In this document: positions 44,955-55,100 of the stretch, in pieces
Layout of the letters: every line of letters begins with the position of its first letter
How positions within the stretch are numbered: position 1 is the stretch's first letter
From: Martelella sp. AD-3
GTDB taxonomy: Bacteria; Pseudomonadota; Alphaproteobacteria; Rhizobiales; Rhizobiaceae
Assembly (NCBI RefSeq): GCF_001578105.1
Contig: NZ_CP014275.1
Location: 1,178,001-1,242,000 of the forward strand
Direction of reading: 5' to 3'
DNA length: 64,000 nucleotides
The notes under the pieces: model-generated
What the model saw: the letters and a program-made list of their open reading frames with translations, nothing else
Told to the model about the DNA's origin: nothing
The model's database searches: none
Translations under genes and position numbers: made by a program

Positions 44955-45052
44955 TCGTCTGTCATTTTGCTCCGGCGTTTCCGTGGTGAAGCGCTGGTTC
45001 TACGAAGCTCGGCCGTCACGATTGGATAGTGCGGCGAACGAAAGGTAGAAAC

Positions 45053-46063
45053 ATGATCCAGAAAAACTGGCAGGAACTGATCAAGCCCTCGAAGGTGGAG
45101 TTCACCTCCAGCGGGCCCAAGAAGGTGACGCTCGTCGCCGAGCCGCTGGAACGCGGATTCGGCCTGACGCTCGGCAACGCGCTGCGTCGCGTTCTGTTGT
45201 CGTCGCTGCGCGGCGCCGCCGTCACCGCCGTCCAGATCGACGGCGTGCTGCACGAATTCTCCTCGATCCCCGGCGTCCGCGAGGACGTGACGGATATCGT
45301 GCTGAACATCAAGGAAATCGCCATCCGCATGGAAGGCGATGAAGCCAAGCGCATGGTCGTGCGCAAGCAGGGGCCGGGCGTGGTGACTGCGGGCGACATC
45401 CAGACCGTCGGCGATATCGAGATCCTCAATCCGGGCCTCGTCATCTGCACCCTGGATGAAGCGGCTGAAATCCGCATGGAGTTCACGGTCAACAACGGCA
45501 AGGGCTATGTGCCGGCCGAGCGCAACCGCTCGGAAGACGCGCCGATTGGCCTGATCCCGGTTGACAGCCTCTATTCGCCGATCCGCAAGGTCTCCTACAA
45601 GGTCGAAAACACCCGTGAGGGCCAGGTTCTCGACTATGACAAGCTTCTGATGACGATCGAGACGGATGGTTCGGTCTCCGGTGAAGACGCGGTTGCCTTC
45701 GCGGCCCGCATTCTTCAGGACCAGCTTTCGGTCTTCGTCAACTTCGAGGAGCCGCAGAAGGATCAGGAAGAGGACGATGTCACCGAACTCGCCTTCAACC
45801 CGGCCCTTCTCAAGAAGGTCGACGAACTGGAGCTTTCGGTCCGTTCGGCCAACTGCCTGAAGAACGACAATATCGTCTATATCGGCGATCTCATCCAGAA
45901 GACCGAAGCCGAAATGCTGCGCACGCCGAATTTCGGTCGGAAGTCCCTGAACGAGATCAAGGAAGTGCTGGCCTCCATGGGCCTGCATCTGGGCATGGAA
46001 GTGCCGGCCTGGCCGCCGGAAAATATCGAGGACCTCGCCAAGCGGTACGAGGATCAGTACTAA
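45053..46063 (+). CDS. rpoA: RNA polymerase alpha subunit
   Basis: 336 residues. The N-terminal domain (about 1-235) dimerises and nucleates polymerase assembly ([19 protein letters not shown]). The C-terminal domain (about 250-320) binds UP elements and activators and keeps the conserved arginine in [10 protein letters not shown]. The start [10 protein letters not shown] follows AAAGGTAG; an in-frame ATG 24 bases upstream is less likely. Confidence 0.98.
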   Translation: MIQKNWQELIKPSKVEFTSSGPKKVTLVAEPLERGFGLTLGNALRRVLLSSLRGAAVTAVQIDGVLHEFSSIPGVREDVTDIVLNIKEIAIRMEGDEAKRMVVRKQGPGVVTAGDIQTVGDIEILNPGLVICTLDEAAEIRMEFTVNNGKGYVPAERNRSEDAPIGLIPVDSLYSPIRKVSYKVENTREGQVLDYDKLLMTIETDGSVSGEDAVAFAARILQDQLSVFVNFEEPQKDQEEDDVTELAFNPALLKKVDELELSVRSANCLKNDNIVYIGDLIQKTEAEMLRTPNFGRKSLNEIKEVLASMGLHLGMEVPAWPPENIEDLAKRYEDQY

Positions 46064-46108
46064 CCAGTCATACTGCGGGCAACTGCCTGCAAGTGAAGGA
46101 GAATAGCA

Positions 46109-46531
46109 ATGCGCCATAAGAATGCAGGCCGCAAGCTGAACAGAACGGCAAGCCATCGCAAGGCGATGTTTTCAAACATGGCCGTCTCGCTCATCACTCA
46201 TGAGCAGATCGTCACCACTCTGCCGAAGGCGAAGGAAATTCGCCCGATCGTCGAGAAGCTGATCACGCTCGGCAAGCGCGGCGATCTGCATGCCCGCCGT
46301 CAGGCGATCTCGCAGGTCAAGGATGTCGAGGCCGTCAAGAAGCTGTTCGACGTTCTCGCTCCGCGTTACAGCGAGCGCAACGGCGGCTACACCCGCATCA
46401 TGAAGGCCGGCTTCCGCTACGGCGACAACGCCGCTCTTGCCGTCATCGAATTCGTTGACCGTGATGCCGACGCCAAGGGCGCTGCCGACAAGGCCCGCGC
46501 CGAAGCCGAAGCGGAAATGGAAGCCGCGTAA
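46109..46531 (+). CDS. rplQ: 50S ribosomal protein L17
   Basis: 140 residues; tunnel-exit protein of the 50[22 protein letters not shown] is diagnostic; the acidic Ala/Glu-rich C-terminal tail is common in alphaproteobacteria. Last gene of the block and followed by two strong terminators. Confidence 0.98.
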   Translation: MRHKNAGRKLNRTASHRKAMFSNMAVSLITHEQIVTTLPKAKEIRPIVEKLITLGKRGDLHARRQAISQVKDVEAVKKLFDVLAPRYSERNGGYTRIMKAGFRYGDNAALAVIEFVDRDADAKGAADKARAEAEAEMEAA

Positions 46532-46560
46532 GGCGCGTCCTTTTGTGAGCGATGAATTGA

Positions 46561-46591
46561 AAAGCCGGGGGCGCGAGCCTCCGGCTTTTTT
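46561..46591 (+). terminator. Intrinsic terminator after rplQ
   Basis: AGCCGG (46563-46568) and CCGGCT (46581-46586) form the outer stem, GGC..GCC the inner stem, capped by a GCGA loop, followed by TTTTTT (46586-46591). This ends the 19-kb ribosomal block. Confidence 0.85.
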
Positions 46592-46708
46592 GCTGGCGCG
46601 CACGCGCGTTCTCGGGGCGTGGCGGATTGAAATCCGGCGGCTCGGCGGCATGACGCGCCAGCCGGGGAGGGGATGCGTGATCCACGCGCGTCAACGATGA
46701 CCGAATCA

Positions 46709-46744
46709 AAAAGGCCGCGGCGGGAAAACCCGCAGCGGCCTTTT
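46709..46744. terminator. Bidirectional terminator between rplQ and the lytic transglycosylase gene
   Basis: AAAAGGCCGC (46709-46718) pairs with GCGGCCTTTT (46735-46744); GCGGG pairs with CCCGC inside, with an AAAA loop and one G/A mismatch. The A-run on one side and T-run on the other let it work for both convergent genes. Confidence 0.85.
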
Positions 46745-46760
46745 CTGATCCCGGGCGAAA

Positions 46761-47954
46761 CTACTGAAGCGCGCGCAGCAATTGCGGCGTGGGCCAGCCG
46801 TCGGCGGGCATGCCGAGCTGCATCTGGACCGAGCGGACTGCATCGCGGGTTCCTGCGCCGAGAATGCCGTCGATCTTGCCGACGTCAAAACCCTTGCGCG
46901 ACAGGATGGTCTGCAGCTGTTTCATCTGGCTGTCGGAAAGGCCGGGGTCCGGATTGCCCTTGTCATAGGCCGGGGCGCCTTCGAAGCGGGTCGCGAAATA
47001 GGCGACCGAGGTCGTGTAGATGAAGGATTGGTTCCATTCCAGATAGACGTTGAAGTTCGGATAGGCGAGGAAGGCCGGTCCCTTGCGGCCCTGCGGCATC
47101 AGGAGCGCCGTCGGCAGGTTGGCGAAGCGCGTGTTGCCGTCGCGCGGCTGGACGCCGAGCTTGAACCACTGGCCGGCGGTCAGGCCGCCGCCGAAGCCGG
47201 TCTTGTCCCAGGGCAGGTTGGCCGGCAGCGTCACTTCCTGGATCCATGGCTCGCCCGCGCGCCAGCCGAGGCTGCGGATGAAGTTGGCGGCCGTCAGCAG
47301 CGCGTCGGGGGCGCTCTTCTTGACGCGGACATGCCCGTCGCCGTCGCCGTCGACGCCGTAGCGGATGATGTCTTCCGGCAGCATCTGCACCTGGCCGAGT
47401 TCGCCGGCCCACGCGCCGGTCTCCGTCGCCGGATCGAAGTCTCCGTGCTGGGTCATTTCGATCAACGCCAGGAGCTGCGGACGGAAAATTTCCGGACGGC
47501 GGCAGTCGTAGGAAAGGGTCACCAGCGCATCGCGTGTGTTGAAATTGCCCTGGACGGCGCCGAAGTCGGTTTCCATCGCCCAGAAGGCCGTCAGTACGCC
47601 GGCCGGAACGCCGAATTCGCGCCGGGCGCGATCGAAAGTCCCGGCATATTGCTGGATCTTCTGCTTGCCGATATTCAGGCGGGCCGAACTGCCGGTGCGC
47701 TGCGAGAATTCGAGGAAGGTCTGTTTGAAGACGCCCTGGGCGCGGTCCATCTTCAGAACGCTCTGGCTCACCGAGGCGCCGGAAAGCACGGCGTCGGCCG
47801 CGTTCGGCGAAAGCCCGCGCTGCACGGCTTCGGATTTCACGCCGGACAGAAAGCGCGAGAAATCGCCGCCGCATTGCTGGGCGGCGGCGGAACCGGCAAA
47901 GAGCGAAGTGAGACCGGCGGCCACCACAACCGCTCGGATGGTTCTGGAAATCAT
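46761..47954 (-). CDS. Lytic murein transglycosylase, MltB-like
   Basis: 397-residue periplasmic enzyme cleaving peptidoglycan glycan strands to 1,6-anhydromuropeptides. Signal peptide at 1-25 (VVAAGLTSLFAGSAAA, cleavage before QQ). SLT_2-type domain with the likely catalytic Glu128 in FWAMETDFGA, then a C-terminal peptidoglycan-binding domain (about 335-397, MKQLQTILSRKGFDVGKIDG). The start at 47954 has GAGGAG upstream; the longer frame adds 21 residues before the signal peptide. No lipobox is seen, so it is soluble rather than a lipoprotein. Confidence 0.92.
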   Translation of the reverse strand: MISRTIRAVVVAAGLTSLFAGSAAAQQCGGDFSRFLSGVKSEAVQRGLSPNAADAVLSGASVSQSVLKMDRAQGVFKQTFLEFSQRTGSSARLNIGKQKIQQYAGTFDRARREFGVPAGVLTAFWAMETDFGAVQGNFNTRDALVTLSYDCRRPEIFRPQLLALIEMTQHGDFDPATETGAWAGELGQVQMLPEDIIRYGVDGDGDGHVRVKKSAPDALLTAANFIRSLGWRAGEPWIQEVTLPANLPWDKTGFGGGLTAGQWFKLGVQPRDGNTRFANLPTALLMPQGRKGPAFLAYPNFNVYLEWNQSFIYTTSVAYFATRFEGAPAYDKGNPDPGLSDSQMKQLQTILSRKGFDVGKIDGILGAGTRDAVRSVQMQLGMPADGWPTPQLLRALQ

Positions 47955-48072
47955 GGGCGTCTCCTCAAGTGAATCTCGGCCAGCCGTGGCCGGCGGGCGC
48001 GCAAATATGCCCCGCAAGCTATATCAGACCACCTAAGCTTTCATTAAGAAGGCGCTGAAGCAACCTGGCCGA

Positions 48073-48092
48073 TGATCACGCGCGCGTGATCA
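48073..48092. repeat. 20-bp perfect palindrome at the end of btaB
   Basis: TGATCACGCG followed by CGCGTGATCA, overlapping the btaB stop codon and last codons. It could be a structure at the 3' end of the btaAB message or a chance palindrome in coding DNA. Confidence 0.6.
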
Positions 48093-48732
48093 CGCCGTGC
48101 CAGGCATAGCCGCGGCCGATGGTCTCGAAGCGGAAAGCGGCGCCGCGCGCGGCGGCTTCTGCCTGAAGCACGCCGTGGAGCCTTGCGCGCGGGGTCACAT
48201 GGAAGTGCCCGAGCCAGCGGTGAAGACCGGCGCGGAAAAGACGCGGCAGGCCCTCCTGCTGGCCGAAATCGACGACATGCAGCGAACCGCCGCTGTTGAG
48301 GGCATCGAGCGCGGCGGAGACGGCAAGCGGCCATTGCGGGATCATCGACAGCGCATAGGAGATGACGATGCGGTCGAAACCCGCGACGCCGAAGCGAGCC
48401 GGCGAAAACCGGCAGGCGTCGGCGGCCAGGAACAGCGGTTGCGCCTTCCCGCCGGCAAAATTCGCGCGCGCGGAGATCAGCATCTCCTCGGAAATATCAA
48501 GACCGCAAAGGCGCGCATCGGGATAGCGGGCGGCGATCTTCTTGAGATTGCGCCCCGTGCCGCAGGCCACTTCGAGCACCGTTCCGCCTTCGGGCACCGC
48601 AAGCCTGTCGATCATCCGGTCGCGGCCGAAGAGGTAGTATTTGCGGGTGAGATCGTAGATGTGCCGCTGATAGCGATACATCGCATCCATGGCTTCCGCC
48701 TGGTTGCCGGCGGTCTCGTGAGCGTCGGCCAT
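48076..48732 (-). CDS. btaB: Betaine lipid N-methyltransferase BtaB
   Basis: 218-residue SAM-dependent methyltransferase that trimethylates diacylglycerylhomoserine to the betaine lipid DGTS. SAM motif I is LEVACGTGRN (53-62), and the N-terminal YRYQRHIYDLTRKYYLFGRDRM is typical of BtaB. The start MADAHETAGN lies one base after the btaA stop; an upstream ATG would overlap btaA. Together with btaA it makes a phosphorus-free membrane lipid, made under phosphate limitation in Sinorhizobium. Confidence 0.9.
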   Translation of the reverse strand: MADAHETAGNQAEAMDAMYRYQRHIYDLTRKYYLFGRDRMIDRLAVPEGGTVLEVACGTGRNLKKIAARYPDARLCGLDISEEMLISARANFAGGKAQPLFLAADACRFSPARFGVAGFDRIVISYALSMIPQWPLAVSAALDALNSGGSLHVVDFGQQEGLPRLFRAGLHRWLGHFHVTPRARLHGVLQAEAAARGAAFRFETIGRGYAWHGVITRA

Positions 48733-48733
48733 G

Positions 48734-49978
48734 TCAGACCTTTTCATAGATGTGGAAGCCGCCATAGATGGCCGAACGGTCCATCATCCCGAGCTCGCGC
48801 GAGGTCGCCTCGAGATAGCGCCAGCCTGCAGCGGTCTCGTCCGCCAGGCGACCCTCGATCACCGAAGGTTCGGCGGCCGTGCGGAAGATGACGCGGGCGC
48901 CGTCGCGCGCGGTGCGTGTGATCTCGCGCCAGAGATCGTTGAGCTGGCCGTCATTCATCCAGTCCTGGGCATCGAGCAGAACATAGCGGTCGACGCTCGC
49001 CGCCTGTTTTTCGCGCAGCAGTTCGGTGAAGCTTGCGTGATGCACGCTCGCCCGGTCCGCATTGTCGCGGATCAGCGGGAAGGCTTCCTTCTGCAAATAG
49101 GTGGGCATCGGGCCTTCGCCATCGTTCGGATAGGCGCGGGCAAAGGCCTGCCAGGCGAAGTAATTATCCTTCAGCGAGAAATGGCAGGCGAGCTTTTCCA
49201 GCCTTTGGCAAAGCACCGAGGCCAGCGTTCCGTCGGTGCTGGCGCGGGCAAGCTCCTCGTACTGGCGCGGCGGAATGCCGAGACCGAACAGCGAGGACTT
49301 GCGCGACGTGGTCCAGCGAATGAGCGGCTTGTCGAACAGCGGCGCGATCTTTTCCTGGAAGAAACGGCGTTGCTCGCGCAGCGACTTCGCCTCCGTCAGT
49401 TCGGAAATCTTCACGCCGTGCAGCCGGGCCACGACATGGCCCGCGCCGATAAAGTTGCCGAGCAGGCCCGTGCGGTAGATATTGCGCTCGAAAACGGTGA
49501 TGCGCCGTCGGCCGAGGCTGTCTCGGCTTTCCCAGTATTTGCGGGTCTCGGCGTCGAGATGAGGCGCAATATGGGTGTCGTAGACCCGCACGCTGCCCTT
49601 CGCGCCGTTTCCGAAGAGCCGGAGCACGGCCTCATGGTCCGGCAGCCGCGCAAAGGCGGTGAGCTTCAGCCGGTTGAGGGCGATGTGGTGGGTGTTGAGA
49701 TCGACGACATCGATATGGTCCGGCGCACGCGTCAGGTAGGCCAGCACATTGCAGCCGCCGGAGCCGATGGTGACGACGCGATGTTCCGGTCCGAGCTCCA
49801 TCGCCGCGATATCGACATCCGGATCCTCCCAGATCTGCGGGTAGACGAGGCCCGAGAACAAAAGGCCGAAGAAGCGTTCCGAAAACCCTTCCTTCGAAAA
49901 GGCCTTGTGCTGCAGAAGGGCCGCGTTCAGCCGGCTGGTCTTCTCGGACTGGCGGAAATCCTGTTCGGCAGTGCTCAT
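48734..49978 (-). CDS. btaA: S-adenosylmethionine:diacylglycerol 3-amino-3-carboxypropyltransferase BtaA
   Basis: 414-residue DUF3419-family enzyme that moves the aminocarboxypropyl group of SAM to diacylglycerol, the first step of DGTS betaine lipid synthesis. The SAM-binding stretch is VVTIGSGGCNVLAYL (68-82), followed by DVVDLN; YPQIWEDPDVD is another conserved block. Directly coupled to btaB. The upstream gap (49979-50086) has an ATGACGG-GCG-GTCACAA stretch that only poorly resembles a Pho box. Confidence 0.93.
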   Translation of the reverse strand: MSTAEQDFRQSEKTSRLNAALLQHKAFSKEGFSERFFGLLFSGLVYPQIWEDPDVDIAAMELGPEHRVVTIGSGGCNVLAYLTRAPDHIDVVDLNTHHIALNRLKLTAFARLPDHEAVLRLFGNGAKGSVRVYDTHIAPHLDAETRKYWESRDSLGRRRITVFERNIYRTGLLGNFIGAGHVVARLHGVKISELTEAKSLREQRRFFQEKIAPLFDKPLIRWTTSRKSSLFGLGIPPRQYEELARASTDGTLASVLCQRLEKLACHFSLKDNYFAWQAFARAYPNDGEGPMPTYLQKEAFPLIRDNADRASVHHASFTELLREKQAASVDRYVLLDAQDWMNDGQLNDLWREITRTARDGARVIFRTAAEPSVIEGRLADETAAGWRYLEATSRELGMMDRSAIYGGFHIYEKV

Positions 49979-50086
49979 CGGCGGCTCCGTCGCTGACGGC
50001 GCGCGGACGCGCGCCTTGCCTCCGAACTAGACGGTTACTGCTAAGCTTTGATGACGGGCGGTCACAATCCACAGGCGAGCGTCGGC

Positions 50087-50722
50087 TCAGGCCGCATCCC
50101 TGCGAAAGCGGGCGGATACGCTTGGAAGTCCCGAACGCAGCAGCCTGGCTATCCGTTCCTGGCGCGAGCGGTCAAGCCGCCGGTTGACGCGGGCAAGAAG
50201 CGCGCGGGCGAAGACCCCGTAGACGAGAAGCGCAAGAAGGCTTGCCGCAAGGTGGGCGGCTGCGAAAAGCTCAAGCGTCGCACGTCCGGGCAGGCCTGAA
50301 GGCACGAAGAAGATCGCGGTTGCGGCGGCCAGAAGGACTTCGCCCGCCGGGCGCGTATCGAAACGGATGCCGTACCAGAGACGGGCATGAAAAGTCCTTG
50401 CCGGCAGGTTGTCGTTTCCGGCGATCGGGGAGGGCCGTTTTAGCGCGACAAGTCTTCTCACAGCGAAAACAGCCAGAAAGACAGACGCCGCGACGACTGC
50501 GAGCGCCCTTCCGTCGGGCATCGCGTAGACAAGCGCCACCGAAGCGCCGAGGCCCGCCGCAAAGAAGACGGCCCGGACGACGATGATCCCCATGGCAATG
50601 GACAGGCTCGCCTTCAGCCGGCGCTGGCAGTGCCATTTCGCGAATTCAAGCATCCTGCCGGACGGCATGAGGAAGGTCACGAAGGCCAGCGCGGCGTAAA
50701 GGGCCGCAGTTTCTACACTCAC
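50087..50722 (-). CDS. Small multi-pass membrane protein, distantly LysE-like
   Basis: 211 residues from a GTG start (MSVETAALYAALAFVTFL) that has GGAGG 7 bases upstream; the frame runs further upstream into the phosphofructokinase gene and was trimmed. About five hydrophobic segments are visible (near 5-20, 38-60, 70-88, 118-140, 147-170). The helix pattern and positions recall LysE/RhtB exporters, but the usual TPGP motif is replaced by MPSGR and the central NPK motif is missing, so transport is doubtful. Its place between pfp and btaA gives no clear function. Confidence 0.6.
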   Translation of the reverse strand: MSVETAALYAALAFVTFLMPSGRMLEFAKWHCQRRLKASLSIAMGIIVVRAVFFAAGLGASVALVYAMPDGRALAVVAASVFLAVFAVRRLVALKRPSPIAGNDNLPARTFHARLWYGIRFDTRPAGEVLLAAATAIFFVPSGLPGRATLELFAAAHLAASLLALLVYGVFARALLARVNRRLDRSRQERIARLLRSGLPSVSARFRRDAA

Positions 50723-50771
50723 TCGGGTTCCTCCATCCGCGGGTCCATAAAAGCCCCGGGGGATGAAAAGG

Positions 50772-51986
50772 TCAATCGGCGGGGGCGAAATCCTGGCCGA
50801 TTTCTTCCATGACGCCCGCAAACCAGGGCGTCGCGAGGTCGAAATGGCCGCCGCCCTTGATGCGCTCGAACTCGATCGTGCGCAGCTGTCCGCTGCGCTC
50901 CACATCATGACCGGTCACGCCGGAGACGCCGTCCAGCGCGCTTTCCACGGCGAGGTCGACCATGGAGTGGATGAGACGCAGATCATCCGCATTGGCGGGC
51001 GCGGAGCGTGCGTAATAGCCGGATTTCTGCACCATGGCCCGGTCTGCGCCGAGAAGATCGGCAAACTGCTTGGAGAACCAGTTGCCGACATTGATAGTGT
51101 CGAGCTTCACATGGCCGAAGGCGTCGCGGGTAACGGCAGCGCCGGCCGCCTCGCGCTCGGCGATGATGGCGTCAAGGCAGGCGCCTTCGGAGACGAACAG
51201 CGAAACCGTGCCGTTTTTCGCCATCACCTCTTTCAGCCGTGCGGCCTCGGCCTCAAGGTCGAAGGCCATCTCCGGAAGGTAAACGCCGTCGATCATCTTC
51301 ATCGCCGGGTTCATCAGCATGCCGTCGACATAGTCCACGGTCTTCAGCCGTTCGAGATAGGCGCGCGCGGTGGCCGCCGTCAGCCAGCCGCAATTGCGCC
51401 CCATCACCTCGTGGACGATCAGCGTGCGCGGCGCGGCGCTCTGCTCGTTGGAGATATTGTCGAAGAAGGCCGCGCCATATTCGGCCGCCGTCAGCGCGCC
51501 GAGCGTCTGGCGGATCGGCTTGACGTCGTTGTCGACCGTCTTCGGCAGGCCGACCACCGTCAGGTCATAGCCGTTGTTCTTCAGATAGGCGGCAAGATCG
51601 GCCGCCGTGGTGTTGGTGTCGTCGCCGCCGATCGTGTGCAGAATGGTGATGCCGTCATCGGCAAGCCGTTCGGCCGCGACCTTCAGCGGGTCCTCGCCGG
51701 CGCCGACAAGGCCGCGCTTTTCGCAATCTTTCTGGTTGGTCAGCTTCACCCGGCTGTTGCCGATGGGCGAGCCGCCGAAGCGATGCAGCAGATAGGCCTT
51801 TTCGCGGATGGCGGGGGTGATGGAGAAACTGTCGCCGGTCAGAAGCCCGGTATAGCCGGAGCGATAGGCGATGATCTCGGCTTCGGGTGCGATATCGGAG
51901 TAGCGCTCGATCAGCCCGCCGACGGCGGATGACAGACAGGGAGCAAGCCCCCCGGCGGTGAGCATGGCGACTTTGTGACGAGACAT
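50772..51986 (-). CDS. pfp: Pyrophosphate-dependent 6-phosphofructokinase
   Basis: 404-residue enzyme making fructose-1,6-bisphosphate reversibly. The active-site signature is GGDDTNT (120-126): Asp in place of the Gly of ATP-type enzymes marks pyrophosphate use. PKTVDND (148-154) carries the Lys also typical of PPi enzymes, and MGRNCGWL binds fructose-6-phosphate. The start MSRHKVAML follows AAAGGGG; an ATG 36 bases upstream is less likely. It stands on the same strand as the small membrane protein gene, 49 bases away. Confidence 0.92.
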   Translation of the reverse strand: MSRHKVAMLTAGGLAPCLSSAVGGLIERYSDIAPEAEIIAYRSGYTGLLTGDSFSITPAIREKAYLLHRFGGSPIGNSRVKLTNQKDCEKRGLVGAGEDPLKVAAERLADDGITILHTIGGDDTNTTAADLAAYLKNNGYDLTVVGLPKTVDNDVKPIRQTLGALTAAEYGAAFFDNISNEQSAAPRTLIVHEVMGRNCGWLTAATARAYLERLKTVDYVDGMLMNPAMKMIDGVYLPEMAFDLEAEAARLKEVMAKNGTVSLFVSEGACLDAIIAEREAAGAAVTRDAFGHVKLDTINVGNWFSKQFADLLGADRAMVQKSGYYARSAPANADDLRLIHSMVDLAVESALDGVSGVTGHDVERSGQLRTIEFERIKGGGHFDLATPWFAGVMEEIGQDFAPAD

Positions 51987-52124
51987 CGGACCCCTTTCAT
52001 CAATGCTTCCGGCACTATCCACCGGCCGTGCGACATGGATGCGACAGGCGCTCGCCGGTGTAAAGACCGGGCGCGAATAAAATCGGTTTACCGATGGTGA
52101 AGCCAGGCCCGCATTTCTGCAGCT

Positions 52125-52161
52125 AAAAAATCCCGCGCCGTGCGAATTGCCGCGGCGCGGG
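52125..52161 (-). terminator. Intrinsic terminator of the autotransporter gene
   Basis: Read on the minus strand: CCCGCGCCG (52161-52153) pairs with CGGCGCGGG (52140-52132), then T-rich sequence (the A-run 52125-52130 on the plus strand). It lies about 20 bases after the autotransporter stop and separates it from pfp. Confidence 0.85.
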
Positions 52162-52181
52162 GCTTTCTGCAGGCCTGGCTG

Positions 52182-55100
52182 TCAGAACCTGACCTTCAGC
52201 CCGATATTGCCGCCATAGCCGTAGGAACCGGTGTCGAAGCCGGTGGAGGCTGTCACTTCGGCGAAGGCGGAATAACGCAGCTTGCCCGCCTGCCAGTCGA
52301 TCGATCCGCCGAAGCCGATCTCGCCGGTGAAATCATCCGGCTCGGAGGAAAATTCGAGCGCCTGGGTGACGGTCGCCGTCGTCTTGCCGAGGAACTCGTA
52401 ATAGAGGTTCGCCAGGCCGTAGATATTGGCCGAACGCGCCTCGCCATTGACATCCTGCCAGGCGCTTTCCTTGGAGACGGCAAGACCGGCGCGGGCAAGC
52501 AGGCTCTGGCCGTCAGAGAAGCTCACATGATCGGAATAGGCGCCGGTGAAGCTGTCGATATCGACTGCAGCGAAGGACAATTGCGCCTGCGGGGTGAGGG
52601 CAATGCCGTCGCCGATGGCGAAGGCCTGCCCGGCTTCCAGCGAGAGCGCATAGCTGAAGGCGTCGCTGTCCTCGGGCGCAAACGGAAGGTTCTCGGCCTT
52701 CAGCTCGCTCGAATACCAGGTGAGTTCGCCCTGGGCATCGGCATAGAAGCCGTCAGCGCCGAACCAGGTCAGCGTGCCGCCGATGCCGTAACCGTCGGGG
52801 TGGATCTTGCTGTCGCCGTAGCGCGAATGCACCTTGGCCTCGCCGGTGCGGTAGTGGGCGGTGAGGCCGCCGACGAGCGCGCCTCCGGCGCTGTCGAGGA
52901 AGAGGCCGTCGAGACCCGCCTGCATGTCGAAGCTCGACATGTCGTAGTCATAGCCGGTGGTGGACGACTGCGGATCGAAATGGGCAAAGCCGCCGCCGGT
53001 GCGGCCCCAGACGGCATCCGGCGCCGGCCCGGAGGAAAGCGCCGCGCCGCCTTCATAGCGCCCGCCCGAACGCGTCTTCAGCGAAGGCAACCGCGTCATC
53101 TCCAGAAGCGCCGACTGATAGGCCTCGTAGAGGGGGATGTAGGGTTGAAAATTGACGCCGGCATCTGCAAGAACGGACGCTGCGGTTCCCTCGAGGGCTT
53201 CCAACTCTCCGGAAGAGAGGCGTGAAACGCCGGAGGCCGGAGACAGGTAGAAGTTCTGGTTCTCTACTGTCAGCTTATAGGTGTATGCGCCTACGGTTAC
53301 CTGGCTGTTCTGAAGCGAAAAGGCCGAGGACGGCGGGTTTGAATAGGTGACGATAATTGGAATGGCTTGAGGTGATGCTGCGGCTCCGAGAGGGGCGACC
53401 TGAACAGTCGTATTGCCTGAAATGCCATGAGAGAGGACAATAGTATCAGCCGCCGTTCTGGAAAAATCCACGTCGAGCGAGACGAAGCCGCCATTGCCAG
53501 TGTAGTTTCCGGCAACAAAGAACAGCGTGTCAGCGATCCCATTCTTCAGGGAAATCGTGCCGCTGTTGGAGACGTCGTTTCCGGCGGAAATCTGGCCGCT
53601 GCCCAAGGCGATCAGGACGCTATCCTTGTCCTGGATAAGAATATTTGCCCCGATATCTGTGCTGTTGCCTCGCGTAAAAGTCAACTGACTGTTGTTTCTC
53701 AGGATCAGGTCACCGTAGATCGAGGTGTTGAACGGCTGGCCATAACCGTACAGGAACAAGTTACCCTGTGTTATCGAAACGGTAGAGTCATCGAGGATGA
53801 GTTTTTCGAAGTTTAAGATTTTTCCCGCATTGAAGTTGTTTAGGACGCGGGTAGACTGAAAGGTGAAGACATCCACGTCCTTCTGGACGGAGCTATTCTG
53901 GTTACCGCCATCAAAGGTGAAAGTTTCGAAGTTGAAGGGAACTGATTTCAGGCTGAGCGTGACCTGATCGCTGCCGTCTTGCCCACGGAAACTCCCGGTG
54001 ATGTCGCCACCGCTCCAGACAAAGTGGTCGTTCGAGGTGTTGACGATCGGCGATGACAAATGCACGGCTGGATCATAATCACCATAGATGGTTCCGTCGA
54101 AAGAGCCGCCATTCATGGTGAATGTGGATGCTCCGCCGCCGAGTACGGCATTGCCTCTCACGAAACCCGTATCCTCGACATTGATATTCAATTGGAAGCC
54201 GCTGCTGTCGACCGTATTGCGTATGGCGGTATTGTCAAACCAGCCAAATTCGGTGTGAGTTGCGATGTTGAGCGTGACCGATGCACCTTGAGCGCTTTGG
54301 GGCGCGCTGATCAGGACAACATTGCCTGTCGTCGTCCTCGCCGAGTCTACAGGCTCGATTGACGCACCTTCGAAATTCAGCGTGGCATTGGTGCCGTCCG
54401 CAGCAATCACTTCAATGACCGCTTTTGATGAAGCGTCCACAGAGTATTCACCGCGTTCGAAAGATGCTTCAAAGGTGACGTTTTTTTTCTGGTTGGCGTC
54501 GAGGACGATTGCACTGGCACCCACACCCAAAGCATCGATATCGGCTGCGTTGCTGTCGAGGCTAAAACGCGCCCCATCGCCGGCTGCTTTCAGGAGGATG
54601 CTTTTCGCGTTAAGGGTATTGGCTCTGAAATCGGGTGTATCCATACTGACGGTCGCGCTTTGGGCAATCACTTCCAGGCCGGCTGTACCGACGCCGGAAG
54701 ACTCGATTAAGGTTTTCGGCCCCGTTTGGACGTTGATGCCGTAAGCTTCGAGCCGAACAACGGCCGCGCCATCATGCGCCAGCATTCCCGCGTTGAAAAA
54801 GAAATCGACGTTTCTGGACTGTGCCTCGATGAGACCGGTGATATCGGGTCTTCCGACGAAAACGTTGGTTTCGCCGATTTCAATCGTGGCATGACCGTTC
54901 AAACCGCTCTTGTCAGTTATGGCCCGTATGGCAGTCCCATTCGACGAGATGCTGCCCGCCGAAACCTTAACATAGGCTTCGCCCTCTCCCGCTTCCGAAA
55001 ATAGACCGACACTGTTCGCACCTTGGGCGGTAACCATGCCGCCGTTCATCGTGATCTTCGCTTCCGAAAGGAAGCCTGTCACCTTCGAATGGGCGGCGAC

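Noticed and set aside
50051..50067. Pho-box-like ATGACGG-GCG-GTCACAA upstream of btaA
   Set aside because: The first half matches 6 of 7 bases but the second only 4 of 7, and the spacing is 3 instead of 4.
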